NCBI RefSeq assembly: GCF_003933735.1
Contig: NZ_RSED01000009.1
Location: 135,731-199,730 of the forward strand
Direction of reading: 5' to 3'
From: Aquabacterium soli
GTDB taxonomy: Bacteria; Pseudomonadota; Gammaproteobacteria; Burkholderiales; Burkholderiaceae_C
DNA length: 64,000 nucleotides
Shown here: piece after piece, positions 1-9,025 of the stretch
Numbering within the stretch: position 1 is the stretch's first letter
Layout of the letters: the number at the start of each line of letters is the position of its first letter
Translations under genes and position numbers: made by a program
The notes under the pieces: model-generated
Database searches by the model: none
Seen by the model: only the letters and a program-made list of their open reading frames with translations
Told to the model about the DNA's origin: nothing

Positions 1-303
1 CATGAGGGCAGCAGGTGTTCCAGTGGGAGGGGCGCCAGCTTAGCGCAGTGGCCCGGGGCTGGTGGCGCGCTGACGGTGCAAGGATGAAAGCGTCGGCTTA
101 GCCCGGGCTTAAAGGCTGGGAGCCCCTTGTATCGGGGGCGAGTCGCATGGACGTTGCATCTTCGTCCCACTGACTTGAAGTTGGCAAGCCACATGCCCAA
201 CGCGCGGCTTTTTCACTTGTCACCCTCTTTACAAATGAATCTACAAATCGTTTAACGCAAACAGTTAATCCTGGGGCCTGTTCCACCAGAAGGAGCCGTC
301 CCC
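1..303. other. Upstream region without a confident gene
   Basis: I see no supported gene here. A CAT triplet at 1-3 could be the start codon of a minus-strand gene leaving the window, but nothing confirms it. The last 100 bases are richer in A and T than the surroundings and hold a weak promoter-like pair, TTTACA at 228-233 and TTTAAC at 251-256 with 17 bases between. A direct repeat ACAAAT lies at 231-236 and 243-248. This stretch probably drives the oxidoreductase pair that follows, whose ribosome site AAGGAG is at 290-295. Confidence 0.3.
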
Positions 304-1197
304 ATGGCCTGTCCCCCTCCTGATCCCGACGACAAACCCCCAATCGGCCTCACGCGTCGCCGGTTCGCTTCCTCTGCGGTGAGCGGTGCCTGTGCACTGG
401 CCGTGGGCCCCGCCGTGGTGGGCCATGGTGCTGTCATCGCTCAGTCAACCCAGCCTTCCCGCATTGAACGCCTGCAGGCGCAGTTCAACCTGCTGGCCCG
501 CGACACGCTGGCCGGCGTCAGCGCCTTCGCTGTGCCCGGCAATGACCTCTACTCGCTGTGGCAGGGCCTGTCCACCTTCCAGGTCGGCGGCGTGGCGGCG
601 CGCAATGACGCCTTCCTGGCCTTCATGTTCGACAACTACCTGCCATTGCCGCCGCCATTGGGTAACTCCCTGGCCATCGGCCTGGGCACGCCGCTGCGTG
701 GCCTGAGCCTGTCGCTGGGCGATGGGCTCACGCTCAACGTAGGCAGTGCCCTGACCGAGCTGCTCAATGCCTACGACAGCCTGCCGCTGGCCCTGGTGGT
801 GGCGCTGCTGCTCAATGCCCTGGCGCTCACGGTGCAGCCGGCCAGCCTGGTCGGCCCTTTCCTGTCGCCGTTCTCGCGCCTGTCGTGGAAAAACAAGGCG
901 CGCGTGCTCGAGCTGCTGGAGAACCCGGGCCCCGAGGTGATCCAGCTGATGGGCCCGGTGCCCGGCTCCTTGCTCAAGACGGTGATCGGCTATGTGCAGC
1001 TGATCGCCGTGGGCCTGCTGGCGTTCGCCGGCTTCGGCAGCTACAGCGAGTGGTCCGTGCTGGACCCGTCGACCCGCACTCTGCGCGCGCGCCCGGTGGG
1101 CTGGACGCTGTCCAAGTACCAGCCGGCCGGCCCCGTCGAGGGTTGGGACGATTTCAAAGGCTACTACCAAGGCCGAAGGAGTGCGAGCGATGCGTGA
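304..1197 (+). CDS. Tat-exported small subunit of a GMC oxidoreductase
   Basis: This 297-residue protein opens with a twin-arginine signal (TRRRF at residues 17-21, followed by an Ala/Gly-rich hydrophobic stretch). It contains further hydrophobic segments around residues 155-180 and 220-240. I do not recognise a catalytic motif. The following gene overlaps its end by 8 bases and encodes a flavin oxidoreductase without its own signal peptide. In FAD-glucose and gluconate dehydrogenases a Tat-signal small subunit carries the flavin subunit out of the cytoplasm, and I infer the same role here. It is larger than the usual gamma subunit (about 170 residues), so family membership is uncertain. AAGGAG at 290-295 supports the ATG at 304. 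Confidence 0.6.
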   Translation: MACPPPDPDDKPPIGLTRRRFASSAVSGACALAVGPAVVGHGAVIAQSTQPSRIERLQAQFNLLARDTLAGVSAFAVPGNDLYSLWQGLSTFQVGGVAARNDAFLAFMFDNYLPLPPPLGNSLAIGLGTPLRGLSLSLGDGLTLNVGSALTELLNAYDSLPLALVVALLLNALALTVQPASLVGPFLSPFSRLSWKNKARVLELLENPGPEVIQLMGPVPGSLLKTVIGYVQLIAVGLLAFAGFGSYSEWSVLDPSTRTLRARPVGWTLSKYQPAGPVEGWDDFKGYYQGRRSASDA

Positions 1198-2965
1198 CGT
1201 GATCGTGATCGGTGCGGGCGGCGGTGGGCCGGTCGTCGCCAAGGAACTGGCCGCGCGCGGCCTGGACGTGTTGCTGCTGGAGGCCGGCCCCCGCCACGGC
1301 CAGCCCGAGAAGGACTGGACCCATTTCGAGGACGACCAGAACAACCTGTTCAAGGGCGCGCTGCGCTGGGGCCCGGCCGACCGTGCCCGCACCAACTGGT
1401 TCCGCGAGACGCCGCAGCGCTCCTACATCACGCAGGTGGCGGGCGTGGGCGGCACCACCACCCACTACTTCGGCAACTGCCCGCGGTCCATGCCGGGTGC
1501 CTTCAACGACTATGCAGGCGCGGACCGTGAGGCCTATGACACCGCGCACCTCTTTCCCTTCGGCTATGCCGAGATGAAGCGCTACTACCGCTGGGTGGAG
1601 AAGGTGCTGCCGGTGCAGACCGCCGCCATGGGCACGAAGGAGCAGGTGTTCTTCCGCGGCTGCGAAGGCATCGGGCTGCCGGTGCAGGCCGGCAAGGACG
1701 CGCTGCGCGACGCCTTCCGTCCGCAGGAGAACTGCATCCTGCAGCCGCAGGGCAATGCGGGCCGCACCACCGAGACCGCATTGCTGCGCTACCCACTGGC
1801 CCAGGGCTGCACCTTCTGTGGCTCTTGCTACCAGGGCTGCAAGGAGCCCATCCGTGCGCCCGTCAACCTCAAGGCCAAGCGCTCGACCTGTTCGAGCTAC
1901 GTGCCCATGGCGCTCACGGCCGATCTGTGGATGCCTGGCGGGCGGGCGGCCCAACTGGTTGCCAATGCCTTCGTCACGCGCATCCGCAGCGCCACCGAAG
2001 CGGGCCAGGTGGTGGCCAAGGGGGTGAGTTGGCGCGACACGGTCACGGGCCTGAGCTACAGCGAGGATGCCCGGGTGGTCGTGCTGTCGGCCGGTTGCGT
2101 CGAAGACCCGCGCCTGTGGCTCAACAGCGGCCTGCCCAACCCGAACGGCTGGGTGGGCCGGGGGCTGACCGATCACGCCCTGGACTGGGTGATCGGGCTC
2201 ATGCCCTACGACACCAATTCATCGAAAGGGGCTGCATCGTCCGCGCGCGCCGACTTTCCGGGCCTGGGCGCGGTGGAGAACGTCGGCCTGCCGCCGGCCT
2301 TGCAGGCGCTCACGGCCAGCTTCAGCGACAGCGGCGTGCGCGGGGCGTACACCGTGGGCCAGGGCGAGACCGGGCCGTGGACCGGGCGGGCTGGCCGCGC
2401 CATGGGCCACGAGATGAAGGAGGTGCTCGACAACGTCAACCGTGTGCTCAATGTGCTGGTGCTCACCGATGACGACGTGGAGTCGCAGAACCTGGTGTCG
2501 CTGTCGAACGTGTTCCCGGCGGATGAGCACGGCAGGATCCCCAAGGTGGAGATCGGCAAGCGCCAGCGCAGCGCCCGCACGATGGCCAACCGGCGCAAGC
2601 TGGCCGAGCGCGCGGCAGGCATCCTGAAGGCGGCCGGCGCCACCAAGGTCATCCGCATGGATTTCCCGCCCTTGATGCTGCACATGCAGTCGTCGATGCG
2701 CATGGGGGCCAACGCGGCCGATTCCGTGCTGGACGCCGATGCCGAGGCGCGCTGGGTGAAGCGCCTGTTCGTGGCCGACAACGCGGCCCTGGCCAACTCC
2801 TGCGGCGGCATGAACCCGACGCTCACCACGCAGGCGCTGGCCACGCGCACGGCCGAGAAGATCTTCCAGCGGTACTTCGGCGGCCAGGCGTGGGTGGAGA
2901 GCGAGACACCGCTGTCGTCGGTGGACGCGAGGGTGACGCAGGCCGTGCAGCAGCGGGGACTGTGA
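1190..2965 (+). CDS. GMC family FAD-dependent oxidoreductase
   Basis: The 591-residue protein is a glucose-methanol-choline type flavoenzyme. The FAD-binding glycine motif GAGGGG is near residues 8-13, a VGGTTTHYFG segment follows near residue 90, and the C-terminal GMC signature runs from SSMRMG to NPTLTTQALATRTAE. Cysteines 207, 210, 213 and 217 form a C-x2-C-x2-C-x3-C cluster, which suggests an iron-sulfur centre like the one known in bacterial FAD-glucose dehydrogenase. The ATG at 1190 is preferred to a GTG at 1181 because GAAGGA at 1175-1180 is well spaced only for the ATG. The substrate cannot be told from sequence. It probably oxidises an alcohol or sugar in the periplasm together with the Tat-signal partner upstream. 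No cytochrome subunit gene follows. Confidence 0.85.
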   Translation: MRDVIVIGAGGGGPVVAKELAARGLDVLLLEAGPRHGQPEKDWTHFEDDQNNLFKGALRWGPADRARTNWFRETPQRSYITQVAGVGGTTTHYFGNCPRSMPGAFNDYAGADREAYDTAHLFPFGYAEMKRYYRWVEKVLPVQTAAMGTKEQVFFRGCEGIGLPVQAGKDALRDAFRPQENCILQPQGNAGRTTETALLRYPLAQGCTFCGSCYQGCKEPIRAPVNLKAKRSTCSSYVPMALTADLWMPGGRAAQLVANAFVTRIRSATEAGQVVAKGVSWRDTVTGLSYSEDARVVVLSAGCVEDPRLWLNSGLPNPNGWVGRGLTDHALDWVIGLMPYDTNSSKGAASSARADFPGLGAVENVGLPPALQALTASFSDSGVRGAYTVGQGETGPWTGRAGRAMGHEMKEVLDNVNRVLNVLVLTDDDVESQNLVSLSNVFPADEHGRIPKVEIGKRQRSARTMANRRKLAERAAGILKAAGATKVIRMDFPPLMLHMQSSMRMGANAADSVLDADAEARWVKRLFVADNAALANSCGGMNPTLTTQALATRTAEKIFQRYFGGQAWVESETPLSSVDARVTQAVQQRGL

Positions 2966-4780
2966 TCAGGTGACAGGCGGTGTCGCGGCTTGGGCGGCCG
3001 CGCGCAGCACGCCCTGCATGCGCTGGTGCAACTGGGCTGGCGACACCGGCTTGTGCAGCAGAGCCACCCCGCTGTCATGGGCTTCGCGCAGCCGGGCCGG
3101 GTCGGTGTCACCGGTCACCAGCAGGGCGGGCAGCGTGTCGCCGAGTTCGGCGCGCAAGGCCGCGATGGCTTCGGCGCCGGTGCGGTGGCCGCGCAGGCGG
3201 TAGTCGCTGATCACCAGGCCGGGCGGGCGCACACGTGCCAGCGCCAGGGCCTCTTCGATGGACTCGGCCGTGTCGCAGAGGCAAGCCCAGCCCGTCAGCA
3301 TCTGGCGCATGCCGGCGCGCACGGTCTCGTCATCGTCGATGACCAGCACCCGAACGTTGTTCAGGGCGGTGTCCACCTCGAAGTCCTCGCCTTCCGGCAG
3401 CGCGGCCCATCCGTCTTCGGCGGCCATGCCCAGGGCGGCACTGGCCTGGGGCAAGGTCAGGCGGAACACGCTGCCTTGGCCGGGCCGTGAGGCCAGCGAC
3501 AGTGGATGGCCCAGGGCCCTGGCCAGCCCCTGCGCGATGGCCAGGCCGAGCCCCAGGCCTTTGCGGCGATCACGCTCCGCATTGCCCAACTGGTGGAACT
3601 CCAGGAAGATGGCCTGGTGCTGTGAGGCGGGGATGCCGACACCGGTGTCCCACACCTCCAGCAGCCAATGGTCAGTGCGGCGGCGGCACCCCACCAGCAC
3701 GCCGCCCTGCTCGGTATAGCGGATGGCATTGGAAACCAGGTTGCGCAGCACCAGTTCGAGCAGCGAGGGATCCGAATTGACCACGGCCTCGGTGTCGATG
3801 GAGCGGTAGACCAGGCCTTTGGCATCGGCCTGCGGGGCCAGCTCGAGCTCCAGCTTGTGCAGCAGCGGCTGGAGCGCAAAGGCGCGCCGCTGGGGCTCGA
3901 CCACCCCGGCTTCGATGCGCGAGAAATCCAGCAGCGTGTCCAGCATCTCGGCCGATGCCTGCCAGGTGGCACGGGCGTTGGCCAGCGCTTCGGCCTGCGG
4001 CCCCGACAGGGCGCTGCGGCCAAGCACGCCCAGGAACAGGCCCTGCGCGTGGATGGGCTGGCGCAGGTCGTGGCTGGCGGCGGCCAGGAAGCGCGACTTG
4101 GCCACGTTGGCCTGCTCGGCCGCCTGCCGCTGAGCCTGTGCGTAGGTCGTTTCCTGGCGCAGCCGTTCGATCAGCTCGACGTTCTCGAAGCGCAGGGTGA
4201 TGGCCTGTCGGGCAGCCTCGGCGCTGTTGCGTGACTGGCCCAGCAGCGAGGCCGCGTACAGCACCCCGGCCACGCCCAGGGCGTCGTAGGCCGGATCGCC
4301 CAGTGTCCAAAGCTTGGAGGCCAGCGCGGCCAGCAGGCAGACCAGGAAGGCCACGAAGGCCGGGAACACCGGTGACAGGGAGGACATGGAGCTGCCCGCG
4401 ATGCCCCCGATCACGGACACGACCAGGATGCTGCCGGTCAGCGTGCTGCTGCCCAGCGTCACCCAGGCCAGGCCTCCCCAGACGGCGCCGTCGATGGCGT
4501 TGAGCACGATCAGCCACAACACGTTGCGGCGCGCATCCTCAAGCGGCACGCCACGCCGCAGTTGCTGGCGGCCGACCCAGGCGCTGAACAGCTTGGAGGC
4601 GATCACCGCCACACCCCACAGCCGCAGAGGCCAGGGATTGCTTGCATCGTCCAGGGTCCACACCACCAGGAGGGCCAGCAGGGCCGCAGGGATCACGGAG
4701 CTGATGATGTGCCTGTGCAGCAGGTACTGCAGTTCGACCAGCAGCCGGGGATTGGCCCGGGATGGCCAGGCCACGGGCAT
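2966..4780 (-). CDS. Membrane hybrid histidine kinase with C-terminal receiver
   Basis: From the ATG at 4780 this is a 604-residue hybrid kinase. About five or six hydrophobic segments fill residues 25-185. A short coiled coil leads to the HisKA box ASHDLRQP with the phosphoacceptor His near residue 237. The ATPase domain carries LVSNAIRYTEQGG (N box) and WDTGVGIP (G1). A C-terminal receiver contains VLVIDDDE, ISDYRLRG and a LLHKPVS lysine motif. The frame is open further upstream, but the start at 4780 overlaps the stop of the response regulator as TGATG, so the two are translationally coupled. The stimulus is unknown; the membrane part has no recognisable periplasmic sensor. It presumably phosphorylates the LuxR-type regulator encoded just upstream. 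Confidence 0.88.
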   Translation of the reverse strand: MPVAWPSRANPRLLVELQYLLHRHIISSVIPAALLALLVVWTLDDASNPWPLRLWGVAVIASKLFSAWVGRQQLRRGVPLEDARRNVLWLIVLNAIDGAVWGGLAWVTLGSSTLTGSILVVSVIGGIAGSSMSSLSPVFPAFVAFLVCLLAALASKLWTLGDPAYDALGVAGVLYAASLLGQSRNSAEAARQAITLRFENVELIERLRQETTYAQAQRQAAEQANVAKSRFLAAASHDLRQPIHAQGLFLGVLGRSALSGPQAEALANARATWQASAEMLDTLLDFSRIEAGVVEPQRRAFALQPLLHKLELELAPQADAKGLVYRSIDTEAVVNSDPSLLELVLRNLVSNAIRYTEQGGVLVGCRRRTDHWLLEVWDTGVGIPASQHQAIFLEFHQLGNAERDRRKGLGLGLAIAQGLARALGHPLSLASRPGQGSVFRLTLPQASAALGMAAEDGWAALPEGEDFEVDTALNNVRVLVIDDDETVRAGMRQMLTGWACLCDTAESIEEALALARVRPPGLVISDYRLRGHRTGAEAIAALRAELGDTLPALLVTGDTDPARLREAHDSGVALLHKPVSPAQLHQRMQGVLRAAAQAATPPVT

Positions 4781-5403
4781 CAGGCGATCAGGCCGCGTCG
4801 GCGGGCCTCGAAGGCGGCCTGCGATCGGCTGGCCGCATTCAGTGCCACCAGCAGGGACTGCACATAACCGCGCACGGTGTTCTCGGACAGGCCCAGGCGC
4901 CGGGCGATCAGCTTGTTGGACAGGCCCTGGCTGACCAGGTCCAGCACCTCGCACTGGCGTGCGGTCAGGCGCAACTCCGGCGCGCCATCGGCACCGCCCG
5001 CATCGCCCTGGGCCCAGGTGGGCTGTGCCAGCGTTTCACCGCGCAGCACCTGTCCGATCAAGGACAGTACGTGCTCGGCCGCATCGGCCTTGGAGACGAA
5101 GGCCCGCGCGCCGCGGCTCAGCGCCGACCGCGCGGTGGCGGGCGATGTGTCGGACGACAGGATCAGCACGGGTGCGTCTGGCCAGCGGCGCTGGACCAGC
5201 GCGATGCCGTCCAGGCCGTTCACACCCTTGAGCTGGATGTCCAGCAGCACCACGTCGGGCGGGGGCATGTCCTGATGCATGGCTTCTTCAAGCGAGGAGG
5301 TCTCGAACACCTCCACGGGCCCCAGGCCATTGGCCAGCACCATGCGCAGCCCCGTGCGGAACAGCGCGTGGTCATCGATCAGGAGCAGGCGTGGCGTCGA
5401 CAT
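4780..5403 (-). CDS. NarL/LuxR-type response regulator
   Basis: A 207-residue two-domain regulator. The receiver domain has the acidic pair D10-D11, the phosphoacceptor D55 in VLLDIQLKG, and a lysine in FVSKADA. The C-terminal LuxR helix-turn-helix reads LTARQCEVLDLVSQGLSNK, then a typical recognition helix. Start at 5403 is chosen because the receiver fold begins right there (MSTPRLLLIDD); an upstream in-frame ATG would add an unlikely Arg-rich tail. It lies between an antiporter gene (22 bases upstream) and a hybrid kinase whose start overlaps its stop. It is therefore the likely transcriptional output of that kinase; targets are not visible. Confidence 0.9.
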   Translation of the reverse strand: MSTPRLLLIDDHALFRTGLRMVLANGLGPVEVFETSSLEEAMHQDMPPPDVVLLDIQLKGVNGLDGIALVQRRWPDAPVLILSSDTSPATARSALSRGARAFVSKADAAEHVLSLIGQVLRGETLAQPTWAQGDAGGADGAPELRLTARQCEVLDLVSQGLSNKLIARRLGLSENTVRGYVQSLLVALNAASRSQAAFEARRRGLIA

Positions 5404-5425
5404 GGTCCGTGATGATGGCACCGTT

Positions 5426-6676
5426 TCAGCTGCCCTGCGCGGCCGTGGCTCCACTGGCCTGGACGCGGCGGGTGGTCAGGCTGATCAGGGGGCCGGTCAT
5501 GGCGGTGGTCACCAGCGCCATGACCAGCAGCATGGTGAACAGTTCCGGGCCGATCAGGCCGGCGTCCAGGCCCACCTTGATCACGATCAGCTCCATCAGG
5601 CCGCGCGCGTTCATCAGCGAGCCGGCGGCCAGGCTGTCGCGCCAGCCATAGCCGGCCAGGCGCGCACCGACCAGGCCGCCACCGATCTTGCCCAGCGTGG
5701 CCACGGCCAGGATCAGCAGCAGTGCGCCCAGGCTGGCGTTGGAAAAGGCGCTGGCGCTGGTGTTCAGGCCTGCCAGCGCGAAGAACAGCGGCATCAGCAC
5801 CACGATGGACAGGGGCTCGATGCGCTGGGCCAGCGAGCGCAGCAGGCGGTCGTCGCGTGGCAGGCAGGTGCCGAACAGGAAGGCGCCGAACACCGCGTGC
5901 AGGTGCAGCCACTCGGTCAGCAGGGCGCAGCCCAGCAGGCCGATCATCAGCGAGGCCAACACGGTGGTGGAGGGCTCGCCGTCCGGCGCGTGCGTGCGCA
6001 GCAGCCACGCGAAGAAGGGCCGCAGCCCGCCGTACACCAGCCCGGCCAGCAGCACGGCGCCCACGGTGATCTTGAGCAGGCCAGCCTGGCTGCCCTGCGC
6101 GCCGGTGAGGGCCACGACGAAGGCCAGCACGATCCACGCGACCACATCGACCACGGCCGCGGCGCTGAGCGAGAGCTGGCCGAAGCCGGTGCTCGTGAGC
6201 CCCCTGTCCTTCAGGATGCGTGCCATCACCGGGAAGGCGGTGATGGACAGGGCCGCGCCCATGAACAGCGCAAAGGGCCAGAAGCCCACGCCCTGGGGCG
6301 CGAAGGCCGGGTACAGCACGGGTGCCAGCGCGACCCCCAGGCCCAGCGGCACCACGGTGCTGACCAGGCCCACGATGCCGGCAGCCTGGATCTGCTGGCG
6401 CACGCCGCGGTGCGCGCGCAGCTCCAGCCCGATCACGAACATGAACAGCACCAGGCCCACGGTGGACAGCGCCGACAGCCCGCCCAGCGAGGCCTTGGCG
6501 AAGAGCTGGCCGTGCACCTCGGGCAGCAGGGCGCCCATGATGACGGGGCCGAGCACCATGCCAGCGGCCATTTCGCCCAACACGCTGGGTTGGCCCAGGT
6601 GCCTCAACAGCCAGCCGCAGACACGGGCGGTGCCCAGGATGACGATGAGTTGGAGCAGCAGGGTGGTGGTGGACAT
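5426..6676 (-). CDS. CPA2 family cation:proton antiporter
   Basis: A 416-residue membrane protein with about 12 hydrophobic segments and the conserved pattern of the Na+/H+ exchanger (Kef/NhaS3-like, CPA2) family: LGEMAAGMVLGP in the second helix, FMFVIGLEL in the fourth, and ALSITAFPVMARIL plus AAAVVDVVAWIVLA around the ion site, where two neighbouring acidic-helix motifs are expected. There is no C-terminal TrkA nucleotide-binding domain, so it is unlike KefB/KefC. The ATG at 6676 fits the first membrane helix. The gene is first in a run with the response regulator and kinase, which hints that the two-component pair senses ion or pH stress (inference). Confidence 0.85.
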   Translation of the reverse strand: MSTTTLLLQLIVILGTARVCGWLLRHLGQPSVLGEMAAGMVLGPVIMGALLPEVHGQLFAKASLGGLSALSTVGLVLFMFVIGLELRAHRGVRQQIQAAGIVGLVSTVVPLGLGVALAPVLYPAFAPQGVGFWPFALFMGAALSITAFPVMARILKDRGLTSTGFGQLSLSAAAVVDVVAWIVLAFVVALTGAQGSQAGLLKITVGAVLLAGLVYGGLRPFFAWLLRTHAPDGEPSTTVLASLMIGLLGCALLTEWLHLHAVFGAFLFGTCLPRDDRLLRSLAQRIEPLSIVVLMPLFFALAGLNTSASAFSNASLGALLLILAVATLGKIGGGLVGARLAGYGWRDSLAAGSLMNARGLMELIVIKVGLDAGLIGPELFTMLLVMALVTTAMTGPLISLTTRRVQASGATAAQGS

Positions 6677-6845
6677 GGTGCGAACCGGATGACAGGCGGT
6701 GTGGGCGACATCGTAACGGCGTCTGCAGAGCTGCACCGTGGACAAAGACCCGCCAGGCCCGTGATTTGCTGCGCCGCAGCACAATGTGGATCGTCGGGCC
6801 GACGTGTCCGAATCCCGTTGTGATGCCCGTTCTTGCGCTGTCCCC

Positions 6846-8060
6846 ATGAGCTCCGTTTCCATCGCCCCTTCCCCGGCACCCGCCGTTCGCCATGAAGAGG
6901 CCTTCTGGCCGTCGGTGCTGGCGCTGGGGGTGGGCGGATTTGCCATCGGCACGGGCGAGTTCGTCATCATGGGCCTGCTGCCCGAGGCGGCCAAGGACCT
7001 GAACGTCAGCATCCCCCAGGCCGGCCACGTGATCAGCGCCTACGCGTTGGGTGTGGTGATCGGTGCGCCGCTGCTGGCCGTGCTGGCGGCGCACTGGCCG
7101 CGCCGAAGGCTGCTGGTGGCGCTGATGGCCCTGTTCGCTGTGGGCAACCTGGCCAGCGCGGCTGCGCCGGGCTATGTGTCGATGAACGTGCTTCGATTCG
7201 TCGCCGGCCTGCCGCACGGCACCTACTTTGGCGTGGCCGCGCTGGTGGCCGCGTCGCTGGCGCCGCCAGCGCGCCGGGCCAGTGCGGTGGGGCTGGTGAT
7301 GCTGGGCCTGACCAGTGCCACGCTGGTGGGCGTGCCGATCGCGACCTGGCTGGGCCAGCACCTGGGCTGGCGTGCGGCCTTTGTGCTGGTGGGCCTGATC
7401 GCGGCAGTGACCTGCGTGCTGGTGCAGCGCCATGTGCCCGATCTGCCCGCCCCGCACGGTGCCAGCCCATCACGTGAGCTGGGCGCCTTGAGGCGGCCGC
7501 AGGTGTGGCTCACGCTGGGCATCGGGGCCATCGGCTTTGGCGGCATGTTCTCGGTGTTCAGCTACATCAAGCCCCTGCTGACGGAGGTGACGGGGTTGTC
7601 GGTGAACTCCGTGCCCCTGGTACTGAGCCTGTTCGGCCTGGGCATGGTGGCGGGCAACCTGGTGGGATCGCGCTTGGCGGACAAATCGCTCATGCGCACC
7701 ATCGCGGGCCTGCTGGTGTGGAACGCGCTGGTGCTGGTGGGCGTGGCCTTCACGGCGCCCTACGTGGTGGCGATCTCCGTCAATGTGTTCCTGGTGGGCA
7801 CGCTGGTGGCGATCGCGCCTGCGCTGCAGATCCGGTTGATGGACGTGGCGGGAGACGCGCAGACGCTGGCCGCCGCCCTGAACCACTCGGCCTTCAACCT
7901 GGCCAATGCGCTGGGCGCCTGGCTGGGCGGCGTGGCCATCGCGGCCGGGCTGGGCTGGACATCGACGGGCTGGGTGGGCCTGGCACTGGCACTGGGCGGG
8001 ATGGGCATGTTCGGCCTGTCGGTGTGGCAGGACCGACGGGCGGGGGTCAAGCGGCCCTGA
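6846..8060 (+). CDS. MFS transporter of the drug/sugar/nucleoside exporter type
   Basis: A 404-residue protein with 12 predicted hydrophobic segments. The first helix region reads GGFAIGTGEFVIMGLLPEAA, the hallmark of the AraJ/PbuE/NepI-like DHA1 exporters. The loop between helices 2 and 3 has the GAPLLAVLAAHWPRRRLL form of the MFS motif A. Start at 6846 is preferred because the residues before it are polar and unlike the family. It is divergent from the antiporter gene and its 3' end overlaps the convergent GntR gene by 14 bases. Substrate cannot be assigned; purine nucleosides, arabinose and various drugs are all known for relatives. Confidence 0.85.
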   Translation: MSSVSIAPSPAPAVRHEEAFWPSVLALGVGGFAIGTGEFVIMGLLPEAAKDLNVSIPQAGHVISAYALGVVIGAPLLAVLAAHWPRRRLLVALMALFAVGNLASAAAPGYVSMNVLRFVAGLPHGTYFGVAALVAASLAPPARRASAVGLVMLGLTSATLVGVPIATWLGQHLGWRAAFVLVGLIAAVTCVLVQRHVPDLPAPHGASPSRELGALRRPQVWLTLGIGAIGFGGMFSVFSYIKPLLTEVTGLSVNSVPLVLSLFGLGMVAGNLVGSRLADKSLMRTIAGLLVWNALVLVGVAFTAPYVVAISVNVFLVGTLVAIAPALQIRLMDVAGDAQTLAAALNHSAFNLANALGAWLGGVAIAAGLGWTSTGWVGLALALGGMGMFGLSVWQDRRAGVKRP

Positions 8061-8772
8061 CCGCCTTCGCAGGCCGGGCCCCTTCTTCCGGTGCCAGGCC
8101 CAGCATGCGCGCCAGGCCATCGTCGGCTTCGGCCGCTTCGACGCAGACGTTCTGTTCCAGTTCGCGCAGATGCGCATCCATCAGCCGCACAGCCTGCTCG
8201 GCATCGCGGCGCGCCAGGCAATCCACGATCTCGGCATGCTGGTCGTGCTCGCAGGCGGCGTGGCCGGGGGGCTCGTACAGGGCCACGATCAGCGAGCAGC
8301 GCGACATCAGCTCGCCCAGGTAGCGTTGCAGGATGGGGTTGCGTGCCACCTCGGCCAACTGCAGGTGGAAGGCGCAGGCCAGGCGGGCCCAGGCGGGCTG
8401 GGCCGTGTGGTGCAAGGCTTCATGTTCCTGCCGCAGGTGCGCGCGGAGCGCGGCGATGTCGGCCTTGGTGGCGTTCTCGGCGGCCAGCCGCGCGATGGCT
8501 GCCTCCATGTGTCGGCGTGCCTCGAAGATCTGGCGGGTCTCCTGTGGTGTGGGGGCGGCCACCCTGGCCCCGCGGTTGGGCTGCAGTTCGACGATGTGGT
8601 CATGCGCCAGGCGCTGCAGCACCTTGCGCACCGCCGCCCGCGTGGCGCCGAAGAGTTCGCACAGTGCCACCTCGGGCAGCTTGGTGCCGGGGGCCAGGCG
8701 CTGTGACATCACGCTGTCGAAGATGGTGCCGTAGATGCGGTCTTCGGTCGTCTGGGAGGGGCGGACGGACAT
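8047..8772 (-). CDS. GntR family regulator with FCD domain
   Basis: A 241-residue FadR-subfamily regulator. The N-terminal winged helix spans about residues 10-75, with an LCELFGATRAAVRKVLQRL helix-turn-helix and a PNRGARVA wing. The all-helical FCD effector domain follows, with the metal-ligand-like residues in EARRHMEAAIARL and the HAEIVDCL segment. Start at 8772 is chosen over an in-frame ATG 13 codons upstream, which would lie within the operator DNA. The gene is divergent from an amino-acid-type ABC operon. Palindromes matching the FadR-subfamily pattern lie before both genes, so it probably represses itself and the transporter until an acid ligand binds. Confidence 0.88.
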   Translation of the reverse strand: MSVRPSQTTEDRIYGTIFDSVMSQRLAPGTKLPEVALCELFGATRAAVRKVLQRLAHDHIVELQPNRGARVAAPTPQETRQIFEARRHMEAAIARLAAENATKADIAALRAHLRQEHEALHHTAQPAWARLACAFHLQLAEVARNPILQRYLGELMSRCSLIVALYEPPGHAACEHDQHAEIVDCLARRDAEQAVRLMDAHLRELEQNVCVEAAEADDGLARMLGLAPEEGARPAKAVRAA

Positions 8773-8788
8773 CGGGTGTCTCCGATCA

Positions 8789-8821
8789 TTGTCGACAAAA
8801 TCTGATCTCATTGTCAGACAA
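8789..8821. promoter_or_regulatory. Paired palindromic operators before the gntR gene
   Basis: Two related palindromes lie just upstream of the GntR start codon: TTGTCGACAA at 8789-8798 and TTGTCAGACAA at 8811-8821. The second is a perfect 11-base palindrome matching the T-N-G-T-N3-A-C-N-A shape known for FadR-subfamily GntR proteins. Read on the minus strand, CTGACA and GACAAT 18 bases apart overlap the two boxes and could be the -35 and -10. Binding here would give autorepression. Confidence 0.6.
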
Positions 8822-9009
8822 AAAAGGCGCCTGCTCCCGCCTTTGGCGGCTTGGCTGAGCGTTGATCAGATGGCGTTAAGAAAATGAAATGTGCGCCGAA
8901 ACCGATTCCCCAAGGCAGGGCATCCATGCCCGGGATCGATGCGGCGCTGGACGATTCGCTCCAGGTTCGCACCAGATTCGTGCCTCAGATTGCCGACATG
9001 GAAGAATCT

Positions 9010-9025
9010 ATATTGTCGACAATAT
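9010..9025. promoter_or_regulatory. 16-bp palindromic operator before the ABC operon
   Basis: ATATTGTCGACAATAT is a perfect 16-base palindrome whose core TTGTCGACAA is identical to the box in front of the gntR gene. It overlaps the -35 element of a promoter candidate (TCGACA 9016-9021, 18 bases, TACAAT 9040-9045). The shared core in both divergent promoters strongly suggests that the GntR protein controls both directions. Confidence 0.65.

Noticed and set aside
5279-6823. 514-codon plus-strand frame over the antiporter and regulator genes
   Set aside because: Low-complexity Gln/His/Gly composition without motifs; opposite strand is clearly coding.
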